Shown: piece after piece, positions 17,967 to 27,359 of the stretch
How the letters are laid out: the number at the start of each line of letters is the position of its first letter
Numbering within the stretch: position 1 is the stretch's first letter
Assembly: GCF_020595055.1 (NCBI RefSeq)
Contig: NZ_JAJDOO010000016.1
Span: 47,126 to 111,125 of the forward strand
Source of the DNA: Desulfosporosinus shakirovi
GTDB lineage: Bacteria > Bacillota > Desulfitobacteriia > Desulfitobacteriales > Desulfitobacteriaceae
Direction of reading: 5' to 3'
Length of the DNA: 64,000 nt
Notes under the pieces: generated by a model
What the model was told of the DNA's origin: nothing
Databases searched by the model: none
The model's input: only the letters and a program-made list of their open reading frames with translations
Program-made: the position numbers and the translations under genes

Positions 17967-19538
17967 TTACCCCTTCCCATTTGGTCTGGGATCCTCTACG
18001 TCCATAAGTTGAGGACGACGCTTTAACGCCCACCATGGAGCCCGAACAAACGTATCCTGCAACAAGGCCCGAATACGCAACGGGGCTATTGGACTAGTGT
18101 ATGGCACTCCGAATGAACGAAGGCCTAACAGGTGAATTAATATTACATAAAGACCCACAGTTACCCCAAAAAAGCCGAGAACGCCTGCCAAAATCATGAG
18201 TGGAAATCGAATAAGCCGGACTGCAAGACTCAAATCGAAGGTTGGAACTGCATAGCTAGCTACAGCTGTCAATCCAATGATTATAACCATCAGAGGGCTG
18301 ACTAGGCCGGCGGTCACTGCTGCTTCACCGATAATAAGTGCCCCAACAATCCCTATCGTTTGCCCAATCGGTTTTGGTAGGCGAAGCCCTGCTTCCTGCA
18401 ATATTTCTAAAACGACCGTCATTGTTAAAGCCTCGAGAAGGGCTGGAAAGGGCACTCCTTGTCGGCCTGCCGATATACTCATGAGAAGATCTGTTGGAAT
18501 AATTTCCTGATGAAACGTCGTCACTGCAATATAAACGCTAGGGGCAACAATGGCCATAAATGCTCCTACATACCTTACAAAACGTGAAAGGATGGCAACC
18601 ATGGCCCTTTGATAGTAATCTTCATTCACATTTAGAAACTGCGTTAATATTGCTGGTACCACAAGCACTATGGGAGTTCCGTCGACAATAATGCCCACTT
18701 TCCCTTCTAAAAGCTTTCCTGCTAGAACATCTGGACGCTCCGTGAAGGAGATTTGAGGAAAGGGAGAATAGGGATTATCCTCAATCATTTCCTCTATATA
18801 TCCATTCCCTAGCATGGCATCCATCTTAATTTTGCTCAGCCTCTTTAAAACTTCCGAGACGATATCTGGACTTGCTATTTTCTCAATATAGGTAATTACA
18901 AGATCAGTATTCGTCATATCTCCAAGTTTTAGAGAGATAATCCGTAAGGAGGGGTGTTTAATCTTGCGCCGCAAAAGTGAGGTGTTAATTCGAAGCGTTT
19001 CTGAAAATCCCTCACGTGGTCCTTTGACGATTGATTCTGTGATTGGTTCAGCAACGCCGCGATTAGCCCATCCCCTTGCACCAACAACAATAGCTTCCGT
19101 CAAGTTGCCGAAGAAAATTACTGAATCACCTGATAAGATGGCATCAACAGCTTCTCTCATCTTAGATATTTTTTTAATCTCTAGACCAGGGAGTAAACTT
19201 TGAAGTGTTTTATCCACAACATTAGATAATGTCACTTGTGTTAATTCTGGATGCCTTGCCAAATCCACCATGAGTGGTGTTAGAATGAATTGGTCCAGTA
19301 GATTCTTATCAACTAGGCCATCTACTGCTGCTAACATACAGGGAATACGGTCTTTCCCTTGGAGGAAAAACTCCCGGAAGACGACATCGCTACTCTTAGA
19401 TAAAATCTCCTTTACTGTTTGTCCTGATAAAGGCTTTTTTAGGTCCTCGTCAAACGAATACGCGGGAGACTTCCTTATCTGCCGCTCTCCCTTCGGACGA
19501 ATGGTAAGTTCTTTGATCATTTTCATCCAACTGCCCAT
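17967..19538 (-). CDS. gerA: Spore germination protein GerA (A subunit)
   Basis: A subunit of the nutrient germinant receptor, now known as an oligomeric ion-channel-forming protein of the inner spore membrane. The 523-residue protein has a soluble N-terminal domain (to about 290, with DVVFREF and ILSGDSVIFF) and a C-terminal membrane domain with 5-6 segments containing PFPALLEALTMTVVLEILQEAGLRLP and IGQTIGIVGALIIGEAAV, hallmarks of the family. Start ATG with GGAGGGAG 6 nt upstream. First gene of gerA-gerB-gerB-gerC(-csfB). Confidence 0.96.
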   Translation of the reverse strand: MGSWMKMIKELTIRPKGERQIRKSPAYSFDEDLKKPLSGQTVKEILSKSSDVVFREFFLQGKDRIPCMLAAVDGLVDKNLLDQFILTPLMVDLARHPELTQVTLSNVVDKTLQSLLPGLEIKKISKMREAVDAILSGDSVIFFGNLTEAIVVGARGWANRGVAEPITESIVKGPREGFSETLRINTSLLRRKIKHPSLRIISLKLGDMTNTDLVITYIEKIASPDIVSEVLKRLSKIKMDAMLGNGYIEEMIEDNPYSPFPQISFTERPDVLAGKLLEGKVGIIVDGTPIVLVVPAILTQFLNVNEDYYQRAMVAILSRFVRYVGAFMAIVAPSVYIAVTTFHQEIIPTDLLMSISAGRQGVPFPALLEALTMTVVLEILQEAGLRLPKPIGQTIGIVGALIIGEAAVTAGLVSPLMVIIIGLTAVASYAVPTFDLSLAVRLIRFPLMILAGVLGFFGVTVGLYVILIHLLGLRSFGVPYTSPIAPLRIRALLQDTFVRAPWWALKRRPQLMDVEDPRPNGKG

Positions 19539-19557
19539 GTTACTCCCTCCGATAGCT

Positions 19558-19587
19558 TATTTTGTCCGACAACGAGTTGATTATTCG
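19558..19587 (-). promoter_or_regulatory. Possible sigma-G-type promoter of the germination operon
   Basis: On the minus strand CGAATA (19587-19582) is followed after 17 nt by CAAAATA (19564-19558), close to forespore sigma-G consensus boxes. It is 20 nt before the gerA ATG, so the mRNA leader would be very short. Match is imperfect. Confidence 0.3.
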
Positions 19588-19703
19588 TCAGTTTTTAGTT
19601 CTCTTCCTTATTACGTATAACCTAACCCCCTTCTCCCTGTTTTTATCAACCAATAATTCTTCTGCATTCGTATTTAAGTTTCTAGCCCTTTGGTAACTTT
19701 GAT

Positions 19704-19737
19704 AAAAAAATGGGGAACTACAGTAAGTAGTCCCCCA
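19704..19737 (-). terminator. Intrinsic terminator after bofA
   Basis: Minus-strand hairpin TGGGGGACTAC / GTAGTTCCCCA with a TTACT loop and a run of seven T. Confidence 0.9.
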
Positions 19738-19809
19738 TACACTCTCTGATTCTTTCCGTAAATTATATACTTGTTCATAGTGAAATTTTTAGGTAAAAAC
19801 GCAAGACGT

Positions 19810-20064
19810 CTAAATTCCAAGCAACTGTAATACTAATAAAGCCAAAACACCAGGAAAGCCCAGCAATCCTACAATTAATATTGTAAAGAGATTAATCGGG
19901 ATATCTAATCCAATGACATTTAGTATTAAGTTAAAAAGCCACAGCCCAACAATTCCCCCTAAAGTATGTATTAGGACTTTTAGAATTAATCGAGGTTGTC
20001 CTAATGAAGAACGTACAATCAACGCCAATAAAATTACAAATAGTCCCAAAAAAACAAAGGTCAT
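19810..20064 (-). CDS. bofA: Pro-sigma-K processing inhibitor BofA family protein
   Basis: Small mother-cell membrane protein that holds the SpoIVFB protease inactive until the sigma-G signal arrives. The 84-residue product from the ATG at 20064 (AAAGGAGGA 6 nt upstream) has three hydrophobic segments; the C-terminal part with HTLGGIVGLWLFN, IGLDIPINLFTILIVG and GFPGVLALLVLQ is the BofA signature. A longer frame to 20130 has no ribosome-binding site. It sits between recR and csfB, as in B. subtilis, although PFOR and the ger operon are interposed here. Confidence 0.92.
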   Translation of the reverse strand: MTFVFLGLFVILLALIVRSSLGQPRLILKVLIHTLGGIVGLWLFNLILNVIGLDIPINLFTILIVGLLGFPGVLALLVLQLLGI

Positions 20065-20196
20065 GAAAATCCTCCTTTGCCTAAAGCATAGTACATCATA
20101 TGCTCGCAAGGACAAAGTAGAACCAACCAATCGTTATGTTTCCTTAGTCGCTTTATGCGCTGAGCAAAAATCCGAATAAGAATGTTCGAGGTGATA

Positions 20197-20230
20197 GTGA
20201 ACCTTTTCAGCTAAAGCTAAATATCGAGAC
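20197..20230. repeat. Short dispersed repeat, copy 1 of 2
   Basis: 34 bp starting GTGAAC and ending GAGAC with CTAAAGCTAAA in the middle; 27 of 34 positions match the element at 55319-55352. Here it lies upstream of bofA and beyond the PFOR terminator, followed by a hairpin TTCGGTGG/CCACCGAA (20231-20255). Confidence 0.5.
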
Positions 20231-20261
20231 TTCGGTGGAGGAATCTACCACCGAAACAGAA

Positions 20262-20292
20262 CAAAAGAGAGCAGGATTTTGCCTGCTCTCTT
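20262..20292 (-). terminator. Intrinsic terminator after PFOR
   Basis: Minus-strand AGAGAGCAGG / CCTGCTCTCT hairpin with a CAAAAT loop, followed by TTTG. The T-run is short but the stem is perfect. Confidence 0.8.
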
Positions 20293-20328
20293 GGAGTGTA
20301 ACGATCTATGCTACATGTTTACTATTTC

Positions 20329-23300
20329 TTAGTCCCACTTTTGGTCAGCTAAACGTTTGTAGGATTCATAACGCACCTTAGCATACTTTTCAGCGCCTTC
20401 GAACAGTTCCTCTGCACTTTCCGGGAAAGTGTTCAGCAAGGAAGAGTAACGAACTTCTCCCATGATGAAGTCACGGAATGAGGCACTCGGCTCCTTGGAA
20501 TCTAAGCTAAATGGATTCTTACCTTGATCAATCAAATCTGGATTGTAATGATAAAGGTGCCAATAACCAGCATCAACTGCTTTCTTCTGCTCTTGGACAC
20601 TCTTCGTCATACCAGCTTTTAGACCATGATTGATACACGGAGCATAAGCGATGATCAAGGAAGGTCCTTTATAAGCTTCCGCTTCTTTAATAACTTTAAT
20701 CGTTTGAGCCATGTTAGAACCTAAGGCAATCTGCGCAACATAAACATATCCATAGCTCATGGCAATCATGCCAAGGTCTTTCTTACGAATCTTCTTCCCT
20801 GCAGCAGCAAATTTAGCTACTGCTGCACGAGGAGTAGACTTGGAGGATTGTCCTCCAGTATTGGAGTATACTTCGGTATCCATAACAAATATATTCACGT
20901 CGTCTCCAGAAGCTAGGACATGGTCTAAGCCACCAAATCCAATATCATAAGCCCAACCGTCTCCACCGAGGATCCATTGGGATTTTTTGATAAGATGATC
21001 TTTCTTAGCATTGATTTCAGCGAGGACTTCGTTATCTCCTGCGTAGCCGATGAGACCTGCAAGGATCTTAGCAGTCGCAGCTTTAGAAGCGTCAGCATCG
21101 TCCCAACCCGCAATCCACTCTTGGAATGATTCTTTTAACTCTAAACTAATCTCCATTTCGAGGGCTTGCTTCATCAAATCAAGGAGTTTTTCGCGTTGTT
21201 GGCGAACGCCCAAATACATACCATAGCCAAACTCAGCATTGTCTTCAAATAAGGAGTTAGCCCAGCTGGGTCCTTTGCCTTCTTGGTTCATGGTATATGG
21301 CACTGATGGAGCACTGCCGCCCCAGATAGAGCTACAGCCGGTAGCATTGGAAATCATCATGCGCTCACCATAAAGTTGGGTGATAAGTTTAACGTAGGCA
21401 GTCTCACCGCATCCTGGGCACGAACCGTTAAACTCTAATAACGGTTGAGCAAACTGGCTGCCTTTTACGGTCGTTACATCGAAAAGCTTGCTCTTGTTTT
21501 TAAGATTAATGGCATACTCCCAGTTCTTAGTTTGTTGTTCCATTTGCTCTGCCGCTGATTTCATAATAAGAGCCTTTTCTTTAGCTGGGCAAACTTCAAC
21601 ACAGTTTCCGCACCCTGTGCAATCCAACGTACTCACTTGCATACGGAATTGCAAACCTGCTGCTTCTTTACCTATTGCTTTCTTACCCACAAAAGTTTCA
21701 GGAGCATTTTTTGCTTCTGCTTCATCAATTAAGAACGGACGAATCGCTGCATGCGGACATACATAAGAACATTGGTTACATTGGATACAATTTTCGATCT
21801 GCCATTCTGGAACGATAACGGCAATACCGCGTTTTTCGAAACTAGCAGTTCCCACTGGGAAAGTTCCGTCTTCACGTCCTGCAAACGTACTTACCGGGAG
21901 GCTGTCTCCTTCTAAGGCATTCATTGGACGAAGAATGTTCTTGATGAAATCTGGTTCTTCAACAGCCGCAGCCGCTTGTGTTTGTGCGTTGTCACCATTT
22001 TCCCAAGCAGCAGGTACTTCAACTTTAACGAGGGAAGATACTCCAAGATCAATAGCCGCTGTATTCATATCAACAATATTTTGACCCTTTTTACCATAGG
22101 TTTTTACAACGGAGGTTTTAAGGTAGTTGACAGCCTCTTCGACAGGAATGACGTTGGCAAGCTTAAAGAAAGCAGCTTGCATGACCATGTTAATGCGGGA
22201 ACCAAGACCGATTTTGCGAGCAATTGATACAGCATCAATGATGTAGAAGTTAGCTTTGGTTTTCGCCAAGGCCTGTTTCATTGAAGCAGGGAGTTTTTCT
22301 TCCAGTTCCTCTGGAGTCCACTGACAATTCAAAACAAAATTGCCGCCTTGTTTAAGGCCTTTTAAAAGATTATATTGGTAGACATAAGTTTGGTTATGAC
22401 ATGCAATATAATTCGTACCGGTCACATAATAAGGGGATTTAATTTGCTTTTTACCAAAGCGAACATGGGAAACTGTAATTCCACCGGATTTTTTACTGTC
22501 ATATTGGAAATAAGCTTGTGCATAAAGCTTGGTGTGATCTCCAATAATCTTAATCGCTTGTTTATTAGCACCGACAGTACCGTCAGCACCCAGACCCCAG
22601 AATTTACAGGAAATTGTCCCTTCTGGAGCAGTATCAATGATTTCGTCCTCTAACAATGATTTATTAGTCACGTCATCCACTATACCAATGGTAAAACCAT
22701 TTCTCGGGCTTTCAGACTTAAGGTTTTTGTAAACAGCGAGGACTTGTGAAGGAGTCGTATCTTTAGACCCTAAACCATAACGACCGCCGACAATCACAGG
22801 TTTCATATCGTTGGAGTAGAAAATATCCTTTACATCCAGATAAAGTGGTTCTCCATTAGCTCCGGGTTCTTTGGTACGATCAAGAACTGCAATTTTCTTA
22901 ACGGATTTAGGCAATACTTTAAAGAAGTAATCACTGGAGAACGGACGATATAAGTGAACCTTAACAACGCCGACTTTTTCTCCTCTGGCAACAAGATAAT
23001 CGATAGTTTCTTCAATCGTATCACAGATCGAGCCCATGGCCACAATAACATACTCTGCATCTTCTGCACCATAATATTGGAATGGATGATATTCACGGCC
23101 AGTAAGTTTTTTATATTCTTGCATATAATGTTCAACCATGTCTGGTATAACATCATAAAAACGATTAGAAGCTTCTCGACCTTGGAAATATACATCAGGA
23201 TTTTGAGCCGTTCCACGAAGTACAGGACGTTCAGGATTCAAAGACGCATCGCGGAAAGCTTGAACTGCATCCATATCTAAGAGTTTAGCAACCTCTTCAT

Positions 23301-23859
23301 ATTCTGGCACTTCAATTTTTTGAATTTCATGAGAGGTCCGGAATCCATCAAAAAAATGAAGAAACGGAACTCTGGATTTAACAGTCGCTAAGTGAGCAAT
23401 ATAACCTAAGTCTAAAGCTTCTTGCACATTATGAGATGAAAGTTGAGCAAATCCTGTAGCACGTACGGACATGACGTCTTGATGATCACCAAAAATAGAT
23501 AGTGCATGGGTTGCTAAAGCACGAGCGCTTACATGGAATACACAAGGCAAAAGTTCCCCAGCAATTTTATACATGTTAGGAATCATTAAAAGTAAGCCTT
23601 GTGAAGCCGTGTATGTAGTTGTTAAAGCCCCTGCCTGCAGTGATCCATGAACTGCACCTGCGGCTCCTGCCTCAGATTGCATCTCTACAACTTTCACTGT
23701 TTGTCCAAAAACGTTTTTTCGTCCATGAGCAGCCCACTCGTCAACTAATTCGGCCATCGTCGATGATGGAGTGATAGGGAAGATAGTAGCAACCTCAGTA
23801 AACGCATATGAAGCGTGAGCGGCCGCCTCGTTCCCATCCATAGTCTTCATTTTAGCCAT
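20329..23859 (-). CDS. nifJ: Pyruvate:ferredoxin (flavodoxin) oxidoreductase, single-chain
   Basis: Interconverts pyruvate + CoA and acetyl-CoA + CO2 with ferredoxin, the central anaerobic pyruvate reaction. 1176 residues, the full single-chain length. Domain order: PorA-like N-terminal (AYAFTEVATIFPITPSS, about 1-250), a transketolase-like domain II to about 400, the PorG-like domain (FWGLGADGTVGANKQA, about 415-610), an EKR segment, a 2x[4Fe-4S] ferredoxin domain (CIQCNQCSYVCPH and CTGCGNCVEVCPA, about 680-755) and the PorB-like TPP domain with CPGCGE, NATGCSSIWG and GDGWAYDIGFGG. A further cluster-ligating Cys is expected near CINHG. Strong promoter about 210 nt upstream, monocistronic, own terminator. 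Confidence 0.98.
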   Translation of the reverse strand: MAKMKTMDGNEAAAHASYAFTEVATIFPITPSSTMAELVDEWAAHGRKNVFGQTVKVVEMQSEAGAAGAVHGSLQAGALTTTYTASQGLLLMIPNMYKIAGELLPCVFHVSARALATHALSIFGDHQDVMSVRATGFAQLSSHNVQEALDLGYIAHLATVKSRVPFLHFFDGFRTSHEIQKIEVPEYEEVAKLLDMDAVQAFRDASLNPERPVLRGTAQNPDVYFQGREASNRFYDVIPDMVEHYMQEYKKLTGREYHPFQYYGAEDAEYVIVAMGSICDTIEETIDYLVARGEKVGVVKVHLYRPFSSDYFFKVLPKSVKKIAVLDRTKEPGANGEPLYLDVKDIFYSNDMKPVIVGGRYGLGSKDTTPSQVLAVYKNLKSESPRNGFTIGIVDDVTNKSLLEDEIIDTAPEGTISCKFWGLGADGTVGANKQAIKIIGDHTKLYAQAYFQYDSKKSGGITVSHVRFGKKQIKSPYYVTGTNYIACHNQTYVYQYNLLKGLKQGGNFVLNCQWTPEELEEKLPASMKQALAKTKANFYIIDAVSIARKIGLGSRINMVMQAAFFKLANVIPVEEAVNYLKTSVVKTYGKKGQNIVDMNTAAIDLGVSSLVKVEVPAAWENGDNAQTQAAAAVEEPDFIKNILRPMNALEGDSLPVSTFAGREDGTFPVGTASFEKRGIAVIVPEWQIENCIQCNQCSYVCPHAAIRPFLIDEAEAKNAPETFVGKKAIGKEAAGLQFRMQVSTLDCTGCGNCVEVCPAKEKALIMKSAAEQMEQQTKNWEYAINLKNKSKLFDVTTVKGSQFAQPLLEFNGSCPGCGETAYVKLITQLYGERMMISNATGCSSIWGGSAPSVPYTMNQEGKGPSWANSLFEDNAEFGYGMYLGVRQQREKLLDLMKQALEMEISLELKESFQEWIAGWDDADASKAATAKILAGLIGYAGDNEVLAEINAKKDHLIKKSQWILGGDGWAYDIGFGGLDHVLASGDDVNIFVMDTEVYSNTGGQSSKSTPRAAVAKFAAAGKKIRKKDLGMIAMSYGYVYVAQIALGSNMAQTIKVIKEAEAYKGPSLIIAYAPCINHGLKAGMTKSVQEQKKAVDAGYWHLYHYNPDLIDQGKNPFSLDSKEPSASFRDFIMGEVRYSSLLNTFPESAEELFEGAEKYAKVRYESYKRLADQKWD

Positions 23860-23972
23860 AATTTTTCTCCTCCTAATTATGTGATTAATTTAATTTTTTG
23901 GGACTCATAGTTAAGTAATCCTACTTATGGCAATCCCTCTTTCAATTCCATTAAGCAAGTTAAGGAAGAGAA

Positions 23973-24046
23973 ATTCAGGCCTTGAAAAGATTGAATGTTT
24001 GTAAAACTGGCACAGAAATAGGCTGAGGGAACACATTCAGGCCTTG
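23973..24046. repeat. Two direct repeats in the PFOR leader
   Basis: The 12-mer ATTCAGGCCTTG occurs at 23973-23984 and 24035-24046, 62 bp apart, inside the untranslated leader between the PFOR promoter and its start. The 403-nt gap 23860-24262 holds otherwise only the promoters described here and the PFOR ribosome-binding site (AGGAGGAG). Confidence 0.5.
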
Positions 24047-24070
24047 CCCCGAATAGTTCCCCTTTGACAC

Positions 24071-24099
24071 AGTATATCTTTTATTATTATACCGGTCAA
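24071..24099 (-). promoter_or_regulatory. Sigma-A promoter of PFOR, with an overlapping plus-strand promoter
   Basis: Minus strand: TTGACC (24099-24094), 17 nt, TATACT (24076-24071). The opposite strand of the same DNA carries TTGACA (24064-24069), 17 nt, TTATAC (24087-24092). Two near-consensus promoters thus face opposite ways in 36 bp; the plus one points at the antisense of recR. Confidence 0.7.
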
Positions 24100-24262
24100 T
24101 AATAAAATCTATATCTGACAAGTTTAGTTTTTCACAAATACCCCGCTATTCCTGGCTGATATTTTTAATAGTTAACGCCACTAACTTTCCGCTTTTTAAG
24201 CAGATGATTAATGGCGTTAATCCTTGGATCAGTTGACACAATTGAAGGTCTCATTTAGTTTC

Positions 24263-24859
24263 TTATAAATCTCTTCTGCCTTCTAATGCCCGGGCAATTG
24301 TAATCTCATCGGCATATTCCAAATCTCCACCCACAGGTAAACCGTGCGCTATTCGGGATACCCTTATTCCCATTGGCTTTAGCAAGCGTGCTAAATATAA
24401 TGCCGTGGCTTCCCCTTCCACGGTGGGATTCATAGCCATAACAACTTCTTTGATGCCCTCTAAACGTTTTAAAAGTTGCTTTATAGTCAACTGCTCCGGT
24501 CCAATGCCATCCATGGGGGAAAGCACACCGTGGAGTACATGGTATACTCCTTTAAACTCCCTGGTTTTCTCCAAGGAAACTACATCTCTAGGATGTTCAA
24601 CAACGCAGAGAGCGGTTTGATCTCTTTGCGTATTATTGCAAATCGCGCAGGGATCTTGGTCCGTAAAGTTTGAACAAATTGAGCATTTCCTTATATCTCG
24701 GTTAGCTATTACAATAGCTCTTGCTAAATCATCAGAAATTTGAGGTTGTTGAAGAAGGTAAAAGGCTAACCGCCCAGCTGTTTTAGGTCCAATCCCAGGT
24801 AAACGGGCTAAGCTGCTTATGAGATCCGCTAAAGGCTGTGGGTATTTCAAAAAATCCAT
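24263..24859 (-). CDS. recR: Recombination mediator RecR
   Basis: Works with RecO/RecF to load RecA on gapped DNA. The 198-residue protein shows an N-terminal helix-hairpin-helix ([17 protein letters not shown]), a four-cysteine zinc finger (CSICSNF...CAIC), a TOPRIM domain ([26 protein letters not shown]) and the C-terminal Walker-B-like [20 protein letters not shown]. It is 4 nt downstream of ybaB; dnaX-ybaB-recR is a universally conserved cluster. Confidence 0.97.
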   Translation of the reverse strand: MDFLKYPQPLADLISSLARLPGIGPKTAGRLAFYLLQQPQISDDLARAIVIANRDIRKCSICSNFTDQDPCAICNNTQRDQTALCVVEHPRDVVSLEKTREFKGVYHVLHGVLSPMDGIGPEQLTIKQLLKRLEGIKEVVMAMNPTVEGEATALYLARLLKPMGIRVSRIAHGLPVGGDLEYADEITIARALEGRRDL

Positions 24860-24863
24860 AGAC

Positions 24864-25208
24864 CTAGAATAACCCGGGGATTTTTAAACCACCGGTCAAT
24901 TTGCCCATTTCGTTACTAGTCATTTCTTGTGCTTTCCTTAAGCCTTCGTTTAAGGCTGCTTTTATAAGATCTTCCAGCATTTCCACGTCTTCAGGGTCGA
25001 CAGCTTCCGGTTTGATCTTTAACTCAACCAACTCCATCTTCCCACTCACTACTACTTGAACCATTCCTCCCCCGGAAGAAGCATCTACAGTTTTAGTTTG
25101 AAGTTCTTCTTGCATTTTTGCCATATCTTCTTGCATTTTTTGAGCCTGTTTTAACATCTGGCTCATATTACCACCCATACCGCCGCCCATTCCTTTGAAA
25201 CCTGCCAT
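24864..25208 (-). CDS. ybaB: YbaB/EbfC family nucleoid-associated protein
   Basis: DNA-binding dimer of the YbaB/EbfC family. The N-terminus is glycine- and methionine-rich ([13 protein letters not shown]), followed by a helix with [14 protein letters not shown] and the conserved sheet [16 protein letters not shown]; the end is GGLKIPGLF. The ATG at 25208 gives 114 residues; a GTG four codons upstream leaves no room for a ribosome-binding site. B. subtilis counterpart is YaaK. Confidence 0.93.
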   Translation of the reverse strand: MAGFKGMGGGMGGNMSQMLKQAQKMQEDMAKMQEELQTKTVDASSGGGMVQVVVSGKMELVELKIKPEAVDPEDVEMLEDLIKAALNEGLRKAQEMTSNEMGKLTGGLKIPGLF

Positions 25209-25260
25209 TTTTAAAAACACTTCCCATCTTTGCTTATTCTAAGCTTTACTTTAATCACTC

Positions 25261-26916
25261 TTATTCTCTAACCACCACTAGATCTGGACCGAACATGTCC
25301 TTAGCCTTGTTTATTAAAGCCTGCTCTTGACTTTTTAAGTCTCTGCTCTCAATAGTTTCAAATTCATTTTCCATGTGATTTTGTATTATTAAGGCAGTAC
25401 CAAATATTTGTTTGAGGACTTCCTCAATGGTCTGTTTATTCTCAACTTGATTAACTTTATCCTTGTGAAAGGAACAACCTTCGCGGAATAGAATTATCAA
25501 TGTATTACCCTTAAGTTGGGCTGGTTTTCCTTCCATCAAAAAGGCTTGAGTAGACTTTTTGAGTCTTTTGACCTGATCCGTAACATCATTCCAACGCGCT
25601 TGGATACCTTCTATACTTAAGTTAAGCGCATTATCTGTTGAAGTGTTTTTATCGATTATAGTGTTCCCTGATTCAACAGTTTTAACTGCGGCGTTTCGTG
25701 TATTTACTCCACCCCTTTTAGAACTGACAAGCGGTTTCACGTCTGGATTTTCTTTACTAACTACAGGTACATTTTTTATCTGTTGTTCAATGGCAGACAG
25801 CCGCTTTAAAATCTCTTCCTGCCCATTAAATGTTACAGGTTGACTTTCATGAATAGTCTGAACCAATAAGAGTTCGGCAGCTAATCGAGCATTAGATGCA
25901 TATTTAAGTTGCCCTTCTCCTTGTAACAGTATAGAAATCCAGTGCAGAATTTGGGAAATTCCAATTTGTCCACTCTGTTTAATTAAACAATCTTGAATAT
26001 GGGGTGCTACCAAAGGAGTTTCTCCTGTTGAGGCTGTTAACAACATTTGGCGCAGATAATCTAAGAGCTCTCTAATAATCTGCCGGGGATCTCGTCCCTG
26101 TTGGATACCTTCAGATAAAAAGTTTAAACATTTACCATAATCGCCAGAAACCAGTTCATCCACTAAGCGAGAACTATAGGTCTCCCCAACCATTCCCAGT
26201 ACCAGATACACCTCTTCTACTCCAATTGGATCATCCTGGAGAAGACATTGATCAAGGATACTTAGGGCATCTCGAAGTCCTCCTTCAGACTTCTGGGCAA
26301 TCACGACTAGAGCACTTGAATTAACTTGTCGCTTTAAAGACGTACATACTTCAGTTAGCCGCTTTTGGATATCTTTAACTTGAATCCGATGAAATTCAAA
26401 ACGTTGTACGCGTGACAAGATTGTTAAAGGAATTTTTTGCACTTCTGTAGTGGCTAAAATAAAAACAACCTGCGGAGGAGGTTCTTCTAAGGTCTTTAAC
26501 AAGGCATTAAACGCCTCTGTCGTCAACATATGTACTTCATCTATAATATAAACCTTATGTTTCCCTTTTATCGAACTAAGTTTAATATTCTCTCGCAAAT
26601 CTCTGATTTCATTAATACCTCGGTTTGAAGCAGCATCAATTTCAAAAACCTCCATGGCCGAACCTTGGTCAATACTGATACAGGAAGAGCATTGATTACA
26701 GGGTTCTTCACCATCCCGCTGTTCGCAGTTTATAGCCTTAGCTAGGATTTTTGCAGCAGTCGTTTTACCCGTACCTCTCGGGCCGCTGAATAAATACGCA
26801 TGAGCGATTTTCTCTTGTTTCAGAGCATTAAGCAAGGTCTTAGTAATATGTTCTTGTCCTACTATGTCTCTAAATAGTTTTGGACGCCATTCACGATAAA
26901 GTGCTAAATAAGCCAT
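25261..26916 (-). CDS. dnaX: DNA polymerase III tau/gamma subunit
   Basis: ATPase motor of the clamp loader. Walker A GPRGTGKTTAAK, zinc cysteines (NCEQRDGEEPCNQCSSC), Walker B IIDEVHML, and ILSRVQRFEF (sensor/SRC) identify it. Domain III and the C-terminal tau region, which contacts polymerase, occupy residues from about 230 on; the full length (551 residues from the ATG at 26916) indicates tau. The track frame begins three codons earlier with GTG; GAGGG is better spaced for the ATG. I saw no A-rich slippery site that would argue for a gamma form. It lies downstream of the SRP RNA, as in B. subtilis. Confidence 0.96.
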   Translation of the reverse strand: MAYLALYREWRPKLFRDIVGQEHITKTLLNALKQEKIAHAYLFSGPRGTGKTTAAKILAKAINCEQRDGEEPCNQCSSCISIDQGSAMEVFEIDAASNRGINEIRDLRENIKLSSIKGKHKVYIIDEVHMLTTEAFNALLKTLEEPPPQVVFILATTEVQKIPLTILSRVQRFEFHRIQVKDIQKRLTEVCTSLKRQVNSSALVVIAQKSEGGLRDALSILDQCLLQDDPIGVEEVYLVLGMVGETYSSRLVDELVSGDYGKCLNFLSEGIQQGRDPRQIIRELLDYLRQMLLTASTGETPLVAPHIQDCLIKQSGQIGISQILHWISILLQGEGQLKYASNARLAAELLLVQTIHESQPVTFNGQEEILKRLSAIEQQIKNVPVVSKENPDVKPLVSSKRGGVNTRNAAVKTVESGNTIIDKNTSTDNALNLSIEGIQARWNDVTDQVKRLKKSTQAFLMEGKPAQLKGNTLIILFREGCSFHKDKVNQVENKQTIEEVLKQIFGTALIIQNHMENEFETIESRDLKSQEQALINKAKDMFGPDLVVVRE

Positions 26917-26990
26917 TTTTTTCACCCTCTATAAACAGAGTGTATTATATTATTTCTGAACAAATCAGTTTGTACTTTGTAATTAGTACC

Positions 26991-27013
26991 AAAAAAGATG
27001 GTACATGACCACC
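26991..27013 (-). terminator. Intrinsic terminator after SRP RNA
   Basis: Minus-strand GGTGGT-CATGT-ACCATC hairpin followed by six T, 16 nt beyond the RNA's 3' end. Confidence 0.85.
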
Positions 27014-27029
27014 TTTGTCTCAAATAAAT

Positions 27030-27299
27030 AGCCGTACACCCTTGATTGAACCATCGCCTCCGAACGTTACCTTGGCGGGAAAACTCAATTCAGGCAACCT
27101 CACGGCACACAAAACGCTCTCCTTAGTGCTGCTTCCGTCAGGATCTGACACGGTTCGGAGTGTCCTGTTGCGTGAGACCAAAATCTCATCGTTGCCTTCC
27201 AAAGACAGCTTCACAGGCGTGGACCTTTCGCGGGAATTCAATCTTGCTAGAGCGGGCTGCAAGTTACAAGGAACCGCTACCTCCCCATCTAGTACGGCT
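27030..27299 (-). ncRNA. ffs: Signal recognition particle RNA, large (Firmicute) type
   Basis: The roughly 270-nt minus-strand transcript begins GCCGTACTAGATGGGGAGG and ends CAAGGGTGTACGGC, so its two ends (GCCGTAC/GTACGGC) pair. The universally conserved helix-8 segment appears as GTCAGATCCTGACGGAAGCA followed by GCACTAAG. The length fits the B. subtilis-type RNA with the Alu domain. Location between a tRNA-Ser/tadA block and dnaX is the same as scr in B. subtilis. Overlapping open frames on both strands are not coding. Confidence 0.95.
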
Positions 27300-27315
27300 A
27301 AATCAATTATAGCAA

Positions 27316-27345
27316 AATAAAAAGCCTAAGTCGAATACTTTGGCT
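27316..27345 (-). terminator. Terminator after tRNA-Ser(GGA)
   Basis: Minus-strand AGCC-A-AAGT / ACTT-A-GGCT hairpin with an ATTCG loop and TTTTTATTTT. Confidence 0.75.
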
Positions 27346-27359
27346 CAGAACCTTTAAAA

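Noticed and set aside
27015..27320. Open frames on both strands across the SRP RNA
   Set aside because: The conserved helix-8 sequence, pairing ends and length show an RNA gene; the frames are incidental.
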